64,000 bases of DNA from Alopecurus myosuroides (lineage: Eukaryota; Streptophyta; Magnoliopsida; Poales; Poaceae): contig CM054063.1 of assembly GCA_028641055.1 (NCBI GenBank), positions 42,789,304-42,853,303 on the forward strand, in the 5' to 3' direction. The translations under genes and the position numbers were made by a program. The notes under the pieces were generated by a model, which was given only the letters and a program-made list of their open reading frames with translations, was not told the DNA's origin and did no database searches. How positions within the stretch are numbered: position 1 is the first letter of the stretch; every line of letters begins with the position of its first letter. Shown in pieces: positions 44,677 through 55,969 of this stretch.

Positions 44677-45653
44677 GAAGATCTTCAGAAGCTCGCCGGC
44701 GGGGTAGTTGCAGAGAGGGGGGACAGCTCGAGGAGGAGGCGATTGGCGGCGCTGCGAGGAACCCTAGAGCTTAGGGTAGGCACGGGGCCCTAGGGCACGC
44801 TTTATAGGCGCGGATGGCGCCTGGTGGCCGCCGTGGTCGCCGCGGGGTCGCCGTGGCACCGGCGGATGCGTGCCGTACGGGAGGGAGAAGGCGATTAGAA
44901 GGGTGCGCACGAATCTCAGCGCAGCGAACCGGTAAGTTGTGCTGCTGCGGCTGGGCTTGCGCGCTAGGGGCTTAGGTGGGCTGGGCCAGGCGGTAGATTA
45001 GGTGCTGCTGCTCGCTTCTCCTTTTATTCTTTTCTGTTTTTATATTTTTTTTTTTTGCAGATTGCTTTTGGAAGAAAGTTGTTAAGGTTTTAATCAAGGA
45101 AAATTCTAGAAAAATTAAGTTAAGCTATTTAAGTAATTAGCAACCATATTATAAGCTTGGATTTCAAAAATTGAAATTTAAAATTATGGTTTGTGTTTGA
45201 ATCCAAATATGGGAGAATTTTCATATTATATTTCTTTATTGAAAACAAACATTTGAATAGGGTTATCCCTAGGTTAAAATAAATGAGTTTAGGACCCCAA
45301 ATTGTGGTGAATTGTGATGGTTTAAATTAGGTACTGATTTGAACTTGGTTTGGGAATTTAAAAGGTGATTTGAGAATTATTGATTGAATTATTGGTTGGA
45401 TTTAAAGCAACAATTTAATAAGTGAAAACAAGGAATAAAAGGGTTGTTTTTATTTGTTATTTTGGTTCCAAAGGTTGTAACAGAGCAAGTATGAAACCAT
45501 GTTTGAAAAAGGTTTGAATTTGAGTTGTGAAACAGGATAAAACAGATGGAAAACAAATGCAAACAATAAGTAAACATGATGACATGATGCATTGCTTGAA
45601 ATAAAACAAAGAACAAAGCATTCTAGGGGCATTTTCATACTTGGGATGTTACA

Positions 45654-45670
45654 AAACGCCCCCCCTTGAA
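45654..45670 (-). promoter_or_regulatory. Polypurine tract of A2
   Basis: On the minus strand TTCAAGGGGGGGCGTTT lies immediately before the 3' LTR start. This is the expected primer site for plus-strand DNA synthesis. Confidence 0.85.
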
Positions 45671-45691
45671 GGAATCGCGCCCCGAGATTCC

Positions 45692-48600
45692 CTACTGAGA
45701 AATGAACAGGTCCGGATACTTCTTGCGAAGATCCTCTTCGGTCTCCCACGTTGCCTCTTTATCAGAATGATGCGACCATTGGACTTTCAAGAACTTGGTG
45801 CTCTTGTTGCGAGTCTTACGCTCGGTCTCATCGAGAATACGAATAGGGTGCTCCTCATAAGATAGATCATCTTGCAGTTCAATGGAATCATGATCAACTG
45901 CACGATCTGGATCTTTGAAACACTTCTTGAGTTGTGACACGTGGAACACATCGTGCACTTTGGATAGTTTTTCTGGAAGTTCAAGACGATAAGCATTCTC
46001 TGCACGTCTTGAGAGGATGTTGAAAGGGCCAATGTATCTTGGTGCAAGCTTTCCTTTCACACCAAAACGATGAGTGCCTCTGAGGGGAGTTACACGGAGA
46101 TATGCCTTATCACCAGGTGCATAGACCATATCCCTGTGCTTGCTATCATAATAGCTCTTCTGTCGAGACTGAGCAATCCTGAGATTGTCACGAATGATAC
46201 GAACTTTCTCCTCGGCTTCCTTAACAATGTCAGGGCCTAAAAGTGAACGTTCACCAGCTCCAGACCAATTGATTGGACTCCTGCATCTGCGACCATACAG
46301 TGCCTCAAATGGTGCCATGCCTAGGCTTGCCTGGTAGCTGTTGTTGTAGGAGAATTCAGCATATGGAAGGCAATCCTCCCATTTCATGCCAAAGGAGAGA
46401 CCACATGCTCTGAGCATATCCTCGAGAATCTGATTGACTCTTTCGACTTGCCCCTGAGACTGAGGGTGATAAGCTGTGCTGAACAGAAGTTTAGTGCCCA
46501 ATGCTTCTTGAAAGCTTTTCCAGAAATGAGAAGTGAATATACTTCCACGGTCTGAGCTTATTTCCAATGGAACACCATGAAGGGGAACAACCTTTGCTGT
46601 GTAGAGCTCTGCTAACTGGCTAGCTGAGATAGTTTCCTTTACAGCATAGAAGTGAGCAACCTTAGTGAGACGATCAATAACAACGAAGATTGCATCGTTG
46701 CCCTTTTTGGACTTTGGAAACCCAGTAACGAAGTCCATTTCAATCATGTCCCACTTCCACTCAGGAATTTTCAGAGGTTGGAGTAGACCTGCTGTCTTCT
46801 GATGGACTGCCTTAACACGTTGACAAACGTCGCATTCAGAAACGTATTGAGCAATTTCACGTTTCATGCCAGACCACCAATACAGAGTCTTGAGATCCTG
46901 GTACATCTTTGTACTTCCAGGGTGAATGGATAGAGGAGTTTCATGAGCCTCCTTGAGAATGATATCCTTGAGACTTTGAATCTGAGGGACTGCAATGCGT
47001 CCTTCGAAGAACACAGTTCCCTTGTCATCAATTGAGAAGGACTTGAACTTGTCATTGCCCTCCTTGATGTGATCCACAATCTTCTTGATTTCATTATCAC
47101 GAAGTTGTTCAGAACGAATCTTGTCCTCGAGAGTTGGGCTGGCTGTCAAGCTAGCAAGGTATCCTTCCGGAACAAGACCAAGGTTCAGCTTCTGGAATTC
47201 TTCATGAAGTGGAGGTTGGCTTTCCATGATCATGAGATTATTGCAATAGGATTTGCGACTGAGAGCATCGGCCATAACATTAGCCTTGCCTGGAGTGTAA
47301 GAAATGGTGAGATCAAAGTCTTTAATCTTCTCAATCCATCTCCTTTGCCTGAGGTTCAGATCTGGCTGAGTGAAGATGTATTTCAGACTCTTATGATCGG
47401 AAAAGATTTCAGTTTTGTTACCCAGCAAGTATTGTCTCCATTTCTTGAGGGCAAACACAACTGCTGCAAGTTCAAGATCATGTGTGGGATAGTTTTGCTC
47501 ATGTGGATTCAACTGACGTGAAGCATAAGCCACAACTTGACGTTCTTGCATAAGAACTGCTCCTAGTCCTTGGAGAGATGCATCACAGAATATCTGGAAA
47601 GGTTTGGTGGTATCTGGGCCAACTAGAACAGGTGTGGAAGTGAGTTTAGTCTTCAGGAGGTTGAAACTCTCATCACATTGTGGAGTCCAAACGAACTTTT
47701 TGTCCTTCTTTGTGAGATCAGTGAGAGGTTTGGCAATCTTGGAAAAGTTTTGGACGAAACGACGGCAATAGCTAGCCAAGCCAAGAAAGCTTCTAACTTG
47801 CTTCACCGTCTTAGGGGGTTTCCAATCAACAATTGCCTTAACCTTTTCCGGGTCAATGGCAATGCCTTTGGCAGAGATGATATGACCAAGATATGCAACT
47901 TCTGGAATCCAGAACTCACATTTGGAAAACTTGGCATACAAACGATGCTCGCGAAGTTTCATGAGAGTGAGACGAAGGTGTTCTCCATGCTCTTCCTCGG
48001 ATTTTGAGTAGACTAGAATGTCATCAAGATATACCACAACGAACTTGTCGAGGTATTCATGGAAGACAGAATTCATGAGTCTTGAGAACGTTGCCGGTGC
48101 ATTGGTGAGACCAAAGGACATGACGGTGTATTCATATAGACCGTAACGAGTGGTGAAAGCTGTCTTAGGAATATCTTCCTTTCTGATCTTTATCTGATGG
48201 TAACCCATCCTCAAGTCCAACTTTGAGAATATTGAGGCTCCAGCAAGTTGATCAAAAAGATCATCGATACGAGGAAGTGGATACTTGTTCTTGATGGTTT
48301 TCTCGTTGAGAGGACGATAGTCAACCACGAGTCTTTTTGTTTGATCCTTCTTGGCAACAAACAGAGTTGGGCAACCCCAAGCGGAGGAACTAGGCTGAAT
48401 GAAACCTTTGTCCATATACATATCGATTTGCTCCTTCAACAATTTCAGTTCAGGAGGAGCTATCTTATATGGATGCTTAGAGATTGGAGCAGTACCTGGC
48501 TCAAGCTCGATCACGAACTCAACTGCTCTGTCCGGAGGCATCCCTGGCAACTCTTCTGGAAAGACGTCAGGGAATTCACAAACCACCGGAACACTTTCAA

Positions 48601-50080
48601 TTGCAGGAAGGGGTTTGGCATCGAGGCTGAACAGCTGAACAGAAGTTGATCCATATGGAGAATAGACTATCTGGCCTGAAGTGTGGGAGAGAGTTATTGA
48701 CTTTTGAGCACAGTCAATTTTAGCTTTGTGGGTCTTCAACCAATCCATACCCAGAATGACATCAATGTCAGAATTTCCCAGCAACATGAGCGAAGCAAGG
48801 AATATGCGACCTCCAATTAGGATCTCATTGTCCATGCTTATCTTGGAAGTCAACATTTGCGGTCCCGGAGAGTGAACAGTCATTTGATTGCTTAGCGGAA
48901 CCAGAACTAGGTTGTATGCTTTTGCAAAAATCTTTGACACAAACGAATGCGATGCTCCAGTATCAAACAACACTTTAGCTGGAATAGAGTTTACGGGTAA
49001 TATACCGAGAACGACGTCAGCAGCCTCTTCGGCTTTGTCGGCCTTGATATGGTTCACCCTCGCGTTCCTCCCGACAGGCCTATTGTTGGAGTTGAAGGCT
49101 TTAGCCGGAGGAGCACGAACCATAGCCTGGTTGGTGTTGGGGCGAGGAGGTAGGGGTAGCTGCTTCTGAGTGCACTTATCAGCATAATGTCCAGTATCCT
49201 TGCACTTGTAGCAAGTGACGATACGAGAAGGACCCGGCCTTGGCTGCCCCATCGGGAACCTCTGACCCTGCATCTGAGATGGGTTGGGTGGGCGGGGACC
49301 AAAGCCTGGAGAAGCTTGGGCATTTGGAGCCCGAGTGACAGCACCATTTGGCACCCAGATGCGGCGCTTCTGCGGAGGGGTGGTCATGTTGGAGGAGGAA
49401 CCACCCTCACGCGAGTGCTTGCGGGACTCTTCGAACGCCTTGCGCCCATTCTCCTCATTGAGCGCGGTGTTCACAAGCTCCACGAAGTCCTTGCACTTGA
49501 TATTTGTGAGAGCGTACTTCAGTTCCGGGTTAAAACCTCGGCGGAACCTTGCCATCTTCTTGGCTTCGGTGGACACTTCGTCACCAGCGTACCGAGCGAG
49601 ACGATTGAACTCGTTCTGGTAGCCGAGAACGTCCAGCTTGCCCTGTCTGAGAGAGCAGAATTCCTCACGCATCTTTTCCATGAGACCATCCGGGATGTGG
49701 TGCTTCAGGAAGGCATCTCTGAAACATCCCCAGTTGATAGGAAAGCCAGCCCTCATGGCCTGGTAGTTCTCCCACCAAGTAGCTGCCTGACCCTTCAGTA
49801 GGTAGGTGGCGTACTTGACCTTATCCTCTTCAGCAACATGAGCTATCTCCAGAGCTCTTGCTACGTCACGGATCCAGTCATCAGCATCCAGGGGCTCACG
49901 TGTTGTCACGAAAGCTTTTGGGCCCAAGCTGAGGAAGTCCTTGATGGTGACCCTTGGAGCATTCTGGTTGTGTTGCTGGTTAGCCTGGATCTGGGCCATC
50001 TGTGTCACCACTTGGGTCATCTGAGCCAACAGCTCCCCCATTGGTGGTGGCGGAGGCGGGTTGTTCCTGGTTGGAGGCAT
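45692..50080 (-). CDS. A2 gag-pol polyprotein (Ty3/gypsy chromovirus, Tekay-like)
   Basis: This single 1462-codon frame has an ATG at 50080. Gag is about residues 50-240, with a CCHC zinc knuckle [14 protein letters not shown] at 290-303. The aspartic protease centre is FDTGASHSF (Asp 373). Reverse transcriptase carries YLDD at 684-687. RNase H starts near Asp 833 ([12 protein letters not shown]). Integrase has an HHCC zinc domain from His 1053, then catalytic Asp 1116, Asp 1177 and Glu 1213 (D,D-35-E). The tail has a chromodomain-like [18 protein letters not shown], which in this group is thought to guide integration into chromatin. It ends [10 protein letters not shown]. No lesion is seen and the length is normal, so it is likely competent. 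The Tekay/Del-like placement is from motif style only. Confidence 0.95.
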   Translation of the reverse strand: MPPTRNNPPPPPPMGELLAQMTQVVTQMAQIQANQQHNQNAPRVTIKDFLSLGPKAFVTTREPLDADDWIRDVARALEIAHVAEEDKVKYATYLLKGQAATWWENYQAMRAGFPINWGCFRDAFLKHHIPDGLMEKMREEFCSLRQGKLDVLGYQNEFNRLARYAGDEVSTEAKKMARFRRGFNPELKYALTNIKCKDFVELVNTALNEENGRKAFEESRKHSREGGSSSNMTTPPQKRRIWVPNGAVTRAPNAQASPGFGPRPPNPSQMQGQRFPMGQPRPGPSRIVTCYKCKDTGHYADKCTQKQLPLPPRPNTNQAMVRAPPAKAFNSNNRPVGRNARVNHIKADKAEEAADVVLGILPVNSIPAKVLFDTGASHSFVSKIFAKAYNLVLVPLSNQMTVHSPGPQMLTSKISMDNEILIGGRIFLASLMLLGNSDIDVILGMDWLKTHKAKIDCAQKSITLSHTSGQIVYSPYGSTSVQLFSLDAKPLPAIESVPVVCEFPDVFPEELPGMPPDRAVEFVIELEPGTAPISKHPYKIAPPELKLLKEQIDMYMDKGFIQPSSSAWGCPTLFVAKKDQTKRLVVDYRPLNEKTIKNKYPLPRIDDLFDQLAGASIFSKLDLRMGYHQIKIRKEDIPKTAFTTRYGLYEYTVMSFGLTNAPATFSRLMNSVFHEYLDKFVVVYLDDILVYSKSEEEHGEHLRLTLMKLREHRLYAKFSKCEFWIPEVAYLGHIISAKGIAIDPEKVKAIVDWKPPKTVKQVRSFLGLASYCRRFVQNFSKIAKPLTDLTKKDKKFVWTPQCDESFNLLKTKLTSTPVLVGPDTTKPFQIFCDASLQGLGAVLMQERQVVAYASRQLNPHEQNYPTHDLELAAVVFALKKWRQYLLGNKTEIFSDHKSLKYIFTQPDLNLRQRRWIEKIKDFDLTISYTPGKANVMADALSRKSYCNNLMIMESQPPLHEEFQKLNLGLVPEGYLASLTASPTLEDKIRSEQLRDNEIKKIVDHIKEGNDKFKSFSIDDKGTVFFEGRIAVPQIQSLKDIILKEAHETPLSIHPGSTKMYQDLKTLYWWSGMKREIAQYVSECDVCQRVKAVHQKTAGLLQPLKIPEWKWDMIEMDFVTGFPKSKKGNDAIFVVIDRLTKVAHFYAVKETISASQLAELYTAKVVPLHGVPLEISSDRGSIFTSHFWKSFQEALGTKLLFSTAYHPQSQGQVERVNQILEDMLRACGLSFGMKWEDCLPYAEFSYNNSYQASLGMAPFEALYGRRCRSPINWSGAGERSLLGPDIVKEAEEKVRIIRDNLRIAQSRQKSYYDSKHRDMVYAPGDKAYLRVTPLRGTHRFGVKGKLAPRYIGPFNILSRRAENAYRLELPEKLSKVHDVFHVSQLKKCFKDPDRAVDHDSIELQDDLSYEEHPIRILDETERKTRNKSTKFLKVQWSHHSDKEATWETEEDLRKKYPDLFISQ

Positions 50081-50292
50081 CCTGAACAGAAATTCATTTT
50101 AGCACAACAACAGAAAAGGATAGACTTGGTAACCGAAAGATAGATTATTCTGACGCATGAATAGATAACCAACAGGTACATCATCACATGTTCAAATACA
50201 TCAGAATATCCAACAGACCAAATACATGGTTCGAAAACGAAAGGATAAACTAGACACAGCTAGTAATGGATACAACGGTACTCCCATGCTCA

Positions 50293-51108
50293 TCACGCAG
50301 GACGGCGGTGAGTAGTACGACGAGAGATACGGTGAGGAGGAATCCCACGGAAGTAGGTATCACGACGATCCATGTAGATAGGAACTGCTCTGAGAGCAAC
50401 TCTCGGTGTGGTGAAGTAGAAAGCGTCCTGTCCCTGTGCTCCATAGAGAGGGATACCAGTGTAGCCAGCTCCAAGGTTGAGCAGTGGACCTCTGATCGGC
50501 TCGTAACCTCCAGCATCTGGCAACGGAAGACCCGCTGGCTGAACGACACGTGCGAAGCGCTCGTCTCCAACAAAGTCTGTGGTGTACGTCGCCAGACGAG
50601 TGAGAGCAAGGCGAAGCTGCTCCCTGACTGAGGCTAACTCCTGAGAAAGTGCGGAAGCAACGGCATCACTGTGACTAGCGAACTGGGCAGTGATCTGGAG
50701 CCTGGAGCTATCAGTCTCGTAGGTATCCATGTCGCGGTGGACAGTGAAGTGAACTCCCGCTGCCGTGATGTAACCACGGGGGATGTGATGAAAACTGGAC
50801 TTATCAAACCCCCAGTAGTCAGCACGGAGAACGGTGATACTCACGTACGCTGCCTGCTGCACTGCCATATCCACTGTGGACCCTACTGCCTCGTACTGGT
50901 GTGCAATGCTCCTGCCATCATCCGACAGAATGTAGACGATAGCCCGGTAGAAAGTCTGGTCAACCTCGCGCTGGTGCTCGTAGACCTGGTACTCTGGTGC
51001 CCAATGGAACCCCAGAAAGGTAACCATGTCTCTCAGCAACTCTGGAAAACCGGCGGTGCTCTCACAGCGAGTCATGCGAACCACCTGCGGGTAGTAGCTG
51101 AGACCCAT
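50293..51108 (-). CDS. Extra ORF upstream of gag in A2 (ORF0-like)
   Basis: This is an open frame of 271 codons from ATG 51108 (MGLSYYPQVVRMTRCESTAG) to TGA at 50293. It extends upstream to 51177 without an ATG. It lies between the primer-binding site and gag, in the same orientation, with 212 bases to the gag ATG. Visible text includes FPELLRDMVTFLGFHWAPEY and a central probable helix, LSQELASVREQLRLALTRL. The C-terminus is Arg-rich. No zinc knuckle, protease or membrane segment is seen. GCAG directly before the ATG could be a splice acceptor. Some rice gypsy elements are known to carry an extra ORF before gag; whether this is the same family is untested. Function unknown. Confidence 0.7.
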   Translation of the reverse strand: MGLSYYPQVVRMTRCESTAGFPELLRDMVTFLGFHWAPEYQVYEHQREVDQTFYRAIVYILSDDGRSIAHQYEAVGSTVDMAVQQAAYVSITVLRADYWGFDKSSFHHIPRGYITAAGVHFTVHRDMDTYETDSSRLQITAQFASHSDAVASALSQELASVREQLRLALTRLATYTTDFVGDERFARVVQPAGLPLPDAGGYEPIRGPLLNLGAGYTGIPLYGAQGQDAFYFTTPRVALRAVPIYMDRRDTYFRGIPPHRISRRTTHRRPA

Positions 51109-51470
51109 CTGCAGACGATTTGGAAGGTTTTGATTAGACTCCGGTAGAAGGAAAAAGGATGTGGAAAACAACAACAAAGTTCAACGGACGATAATGATGT
51201 TGAAAAGAACATGATATCGAAGCAACATCGGGAAAACGAGACCAAAAGTCCTGAGGTACTACAGATAACCCAAAACACGTGAAATCCTAACTTGAAAGTT
51301 TAGGTGAGAACAGAAAACAACGTTTCACTTCCTTACCAGAAAAGGGTGGGTGGGTGGGGAAAGAAGAAAAATGGCAGAATTCCTACTCTCACGTTTCATT
51401 TTTTCCTATATAGCTACAAAATAGTTTCTAGACTCAACTGCGACCAGTAAAAAGGGATCCTACAGGCAGA

Positions 51471-51485
51471 CAGGCTCTGATACCA
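51471..51485 (-). promoter_or_regulatory. Primer-binding site of A2
   Basis: The complement reads TGGTATCAGAGCCTG, matching the 3' end of initiator-Met tRNA. It lies two bases inside the 5' LTR. Confidence 0.9.
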
Positions 51486-51666
51486 TTTGTCGCACCCAAG
51501 GTTTCTAGAGGATACTCTCCGCACGAACTGGAAGTCAGGTGCTTGGATTATGGGGCATACATGCTCCCACGTCCTAGCTTCCTGGTAGGCCTGCGCTTAT
51601 GCGCGACAACACAAGCCCTGCTTCCACCGTCGAAGTAAACTATCCGCTAGGAACCTAAAGGCACTA

Positions 51667-51710
51667 CTGTCGACGTACTTCATAATCAAACACGCACGGT
51701 ACGTCAACAG
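51667..51710 (-). other. Conserved LTR palindrome, A2 5' LTR
   Basis: It is identical to 41349-41392, with arms at 51667-51678 and 51699-51710. Confidence 0.6.
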
Positions 51711-51963
51711 TTTGGTACGAATGATAGCACAGAACGTCTCTAAGACACAAAAGAATGAAATAAGTGCAACTGGCCTTCACTAAGGCAGAAAATATCGAAT
51801 ACAGTCATCCAGAGGACACATGTCCCAACATATCATCCATTACATCAGCGGAAGCAATCAAAGGGGTCTGAGTACAGACAAATCCATGGCTTAAGAAGCC
51901 GGAGAAAATAAAGAAAAGCGAGGCCCATCCACGTAGGTCTGGATCCTGCCCTGGTCCAGCTAA

Positions 51964-54900
51964 CTACTCGTCTGCAGCGTCGTCGAACTCCACAAAGTAG
52001 CCATCCTGGGAAGCATCGTAGTCGTAGTAGTACTCTGCGTAAACCACAGCCCCAACGGGGTCAGTACATCCAAGTACTGGCAAGCAAGACTCACAGTTCA
52101 TCAAGGAGTTACCCGTCAACACAAGCATTGATCCTTGGGATCAACGGAAGAAAGGGGTAATATAAAAGTTGCTGCTGGCTGCTCTAAACCACTACAGAGA
52201 TAACTACAAGTTCCGGCTAACAGAAAAGATAAGATCGAGGATTGTAACCAACTGAAAGATAACTTCAACCAAACCCATCCTGGATCTCGCCCCTTATCCA
52301 AAGAAGCAATCCGAGGATAACTCACACAGTTGCGATAAGGTGAATCAAGTTATTGTGTGAATAACCTATTACTAGTCAGGTTAGTATTCATTGGGTGAAA
52401 TATGGTTGATCATTATGTTGAAGTTGTCCTGAGTACTTGTTAGCCAGTACTTTCACCAAGTAATCCATAACCGCGGAAAACACGGCTTCTCGAGAAGATT
52501 ATCCCTGCAGGGTTGCACCAATTTGGCCGTACACTCAAGAATAACCCGCCAGATGGAAATGCACTTCCACCAAGCGGGGTACTCTACACAACCAACCATT
52601 CTTCGCATCAAGCCCAAAGCACCTTGGGCGCACGGCTAATCGAGCCCAGAAGAAAATGGACCCTCATAGCACTCTAAGAACGTGTCCCCCTATATGCCGA
52701 CTACAAAAGTTCCACCCTGCGCTGGGCTCGCAAAAACATGCATGCGGCAAATGGAAAACACGAACTAAATGAGGCGATTTGGACGAGATGCGAATCAGGT
52801 CAAGTTGAGGGGGGCGCCCATACTCGCTTCCCAAATGCGGGTAGTGCGCTCATCATGGATCAGTAGACAAGACCCTTTTCCTATTAGGGTCGACACTAGC
52901 AGGCTCCAAAACCACTCATGGGCCTCCTGCCGGTGCCTTATCATCAACTTATTATTACCATTAGCAATTAACAGGATTGATTGATTAATAACGAGCCCCG
53001 GTACAAGATAATAAGATAGTAAAAGTAGTAACCGACAACAGACTCGAGTAAAAGCAACCCTAAGCATGCTAGATAATACTAAGGCACAAACAAAGGCTGT
53101 AGGTATGGAGGTGAGGCAATATCATGGCTCAAGGTATCATGTGATGGGTTCGGAGAACAAGCAACGATACATAGGGCTAGCAATAGTAGACAAAAAGATA
53201 GTATCGACAACAAGTGTGGAAAGGAACTCGATGATTCATGTGAGTGATAACTTGCCTGGCAGCTCAGCCTCGTACTGGGCTAGGTCCTGAGTAGTGGTGT
53301 CGTAAGGCTCGTCGGTACCAACGTCGTCGTCTAATCGAGAAGAAGCAAAAACAACAACGAAGGAAGACGGGCAATCAATACATGGCATAGGTGCACAAAT
53401 ATTGGATGATGCATGTCATGTTTAATAGATGCACCAAAATAACTTGCTTGACATGAAACACAAGTTTAAATGGATTCCATATGCAAAAGTTGCATATGGA
53501 AGCCCATGCTTTAGAGTTGAGTTAATTGTTCTATCACTAAGCATCATGTGTAAATGACTTAGTATGATGCATGCATGATGAGGTACAATAAGATAACAAG
53601 TTAAATGCAATTGGAATGATAGTTAACAATTTAGAAAGGCATTTATCAAATTTGGAATTTTGTTACTTAAACATGGCACACAATTAAAAGTTGTTATCAT
53701 CAATTTAAAGAGTGCAAAACAAATTACAAATTTCATATTTGAAAAGTTTATCAAATTTTAGTTGGATTACATGCTTCACAATTTGAAATTGGACTTAGGA
53801 TTAATTATTTATGAATTAAACAATTTTAAACAATTTTTAATTGAATTAAACAAGATTTAAATAGTTTGGGCAATTTAAATTGTTCAAACCAGAAAACAAA
53901 ATTTATATTTGAATAGAACATTCAAAATGGTGTGAAAAACATATTTTATTTGAATTATTTGAAAACAGTATGAATTAGTTATGAATTATTTCAAATTGCA
54001 TTTGAATTATTTGAATTTGAACTTAGATTGCATTTTGAAATTTCAAAACAGAACACAAATTGCATATTTGGAAAGTTTATGAAATTTGGATATGAAAACA
54101 TATAAAGTTTGCATTTGTGGGATTTATGAAATGGGAGATATTGAATTTTAAAGTTTTGGTTTAATTCTGTTATTTAAAAAGAATTTGGAATTTTTGAATT
54201 ACGCAGAAAACCTTTTGCTACTCAGGTTCTAGTTACCCACTGCCACTGCGCAGTGGGCCAGAGGGGCCAGCGTGGCGCACACGCTGGCGTGGCTTCCAGT
54301 GCCACTGCCTGGTGGGGCTCTGCGCGGGGGAGAAATCCCCAAAAAAGTTTTGCGGCCGCGGGGCTCGAACCCGCGAGCTCGCTGTGCGCGCAAAAGGCTC
54401 GCGCCACTGCGCTGCTGTCGTGTTTGTTGACAGTAGAGGGGTAGGTTGCAGGTTGAGGTTCAGTTAAAAACTCTGAACTTTTATCTGACGAAACTGAACC
54501 GCGTTGGCTTGCTCGACAGACGAAACCTCGCCGGCGGCGATTGGCACGGTGGTGCTAGCAATTGGTTGCGCGCGCGTGTGCAGTACGTTCACTGGGGCCG
54601 TGCGCGAGTAGAAGGAGGAAGGGAGCGATGGGGAAAGCTCACCACCGTGGCAGAACGAGGCAGAGCTCGACGGTGATGACGCGCGGCTGACGACGGCGGT
54701 TGTGGACGGCGGCGAGCTCCTGGTGGTCCTCTGCGTCTGCTCCGGTGTCCAACACGACGAGGGGACGATGGCGATGCTGTTCCAGGAAACGGGGGATGTT
54801 GAGGGGGCCTGCAACGACGGCGAGGTGGTCGGGTTCAGAATACGCGGCACGGTGGCCGGAAGGAAGGAAGAGGATCGCGTCGGAGATCTGATGCTCACCG

Positions 54901-54994
54901 TGGAGGTCTTCGGTGTCCAAGGGGAAGATAGCGTGGAGGCGACTCGATTACAGTGCAGAGGTGGCTAGTTGGGAGCTGGACGCGGCGGCGCCAT
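51964..54994 (-). other. Candidate spliced LTR reading frame, A2 5' LTR
   Basis: Second copy of the three-block frame at 44676-41646. Its blocks are at 54994-54643, 53330-53256 and 52076-51964, unchanged in sequence as far as I can see. Because this is the 5' LTR, a transcript starting upstream in the LTR could include all three blocks before the primer-binding site. Confidence 0.4.
54360..54415 (-). other. tRNA-like segment in A2 5' LTR
   Basis: Identical to 44042-44097, with a B box GGGTTCGAGCCCC on the minus strand. Confidence 0.5.
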
Positions 54995-55969
54995 GAAGAT
55001 CTTCAGAAGCTCGCCGGCGGGGTAGTTGCAGAGAGGGGGGACAGCTCGAGGAGGAGGCGATTGGCGGCGCTGCGAGGAACCCTAGAGCTTAGGGTAGGCA
55101 CGGGGCCCTAGGGCACGCTTTATAGGCGCGGATGGCGCCTGGTGGCCGCCGTGGTCGCCGCGGGGTCGCCGTGGCACCGGCGGATGCGTGCCGTACGGGA
55201 GGGAGAAGGCGATTAGAAGGGTGCGCACGAATCTCAGCGCAGCGAACCGGTAAGTTGTGCTGCTGCGGCTGGGCTTGCGCGCTAGGGGCTTAGGTGGGCT
55301 GGGCCAGGCGGTAGATTAGGTGCTGCTGCTCGCTTCTCCTTTTATTCTTTTCTGTTTTTATACTTTTTTTTTGCAGATTGCTTTTGGAAGAAAGTTGTTA
55401 AGGTTTTAATCAAGGAAAATTCTAGAAAAATTAAGTTAAGCTATTTAAGTAATTAGCAACCATATTATAAGCTTGGATTTCAAAAATTGAAATTTAAAAT
55501 TATGGTTTGTGTTTGAATCCAAATATGGGAGAATTTTCATATTAGATTTCTTTATTGAAAACAAACATTTGAATAGGGTTATCCCTAGGTTAAAATAAAT
55601 GAGTTTAGGACCCCAAATTGTGGTGAATTGTGATGGTTTAAATTAGGTACTGATTTGAACTTGGTTTGGGAATTTAAAAGGTGATTTGAGAATTATTGAT
55701 TGAATTATTGGTTGGATTTAAAGAAACAATTTAATAAGTGAAAACAAGGAATAAAAGGGTTGTTTTTATTTGTTATTTTGGTTCCAAAGGTTGTAACAGA
55801 GCAAGTATGAAACCATGTTTGAAAAAGGTTTGAATTTGAGTTGTGAAACAGGATAAAACAGATGGAAAACAAATGCAAACAATAAGTAAACATGATGACA
55901 TGATGCATTGCTTGAAATAAAACAAAGAACAAAGCATTCTAGGGGCATTTTCATACTTGGGATGTTACA

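Larger units (their letters stand above)
41170..45653 (-). repeat. 3' LTR of A2
   Basis: This 4484-bp LTR has TG...CA ends. It carries a GC-rich block (43900-44950), a tRNA-like segment, the palindrome and the candidate exons. All small ORFs in it recur at an offset of 10318 in the 5' LTR. Confidence 0.95.
41170..55969 (-). mobile_element. A2: complete, very young long-LTR chromovirus
   Basis: LTRs are 51488-55969 (5') and 41170-45653 (3'), both about 4.48 kb, around a 5834-bp interior. The primer-binding site is the complement of 51471-51485, TGGTATCAGAGCCTG (initiator-Met type), two bases from the LTR. The polypurine tract AAGGGGGGGCG adjoins the 3' LTR. I count about six substitutions and one poly-T length change between the LTRs. 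Flanks share CAT (41167-41169 and 55970-55972), which restores tnp2 coding in register. A 3-bp match is shorter than the usual 5 bp. Gag-pol is intact and an extra ORF precedes it. Confidence 0.95.
51488..55969 (-). repeat. 5' LTR of A2
   Basis: This 4482-bp partner of 41170-45653 is nearly identical to it. Differences I see include C/T near 51578, T/A near 53710, T/C near 54021, a shorter poly-T near 55365, T/G near 55545 and C/A near 55725. Confidence 0.95.

Noticed and set aside
47069..49801. Plus-strand ORFs of 79-204 codons opposite gag-pol
   Set aside because: Antisense shadows of the 1462-codon polyprotein, with no independent motif.
55908..55969. N-terminal extension of the second tnp2 piece
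   Set aside because: It is read-through of the A2 LTR edge. The real tnp2 sequence starts at 55970.
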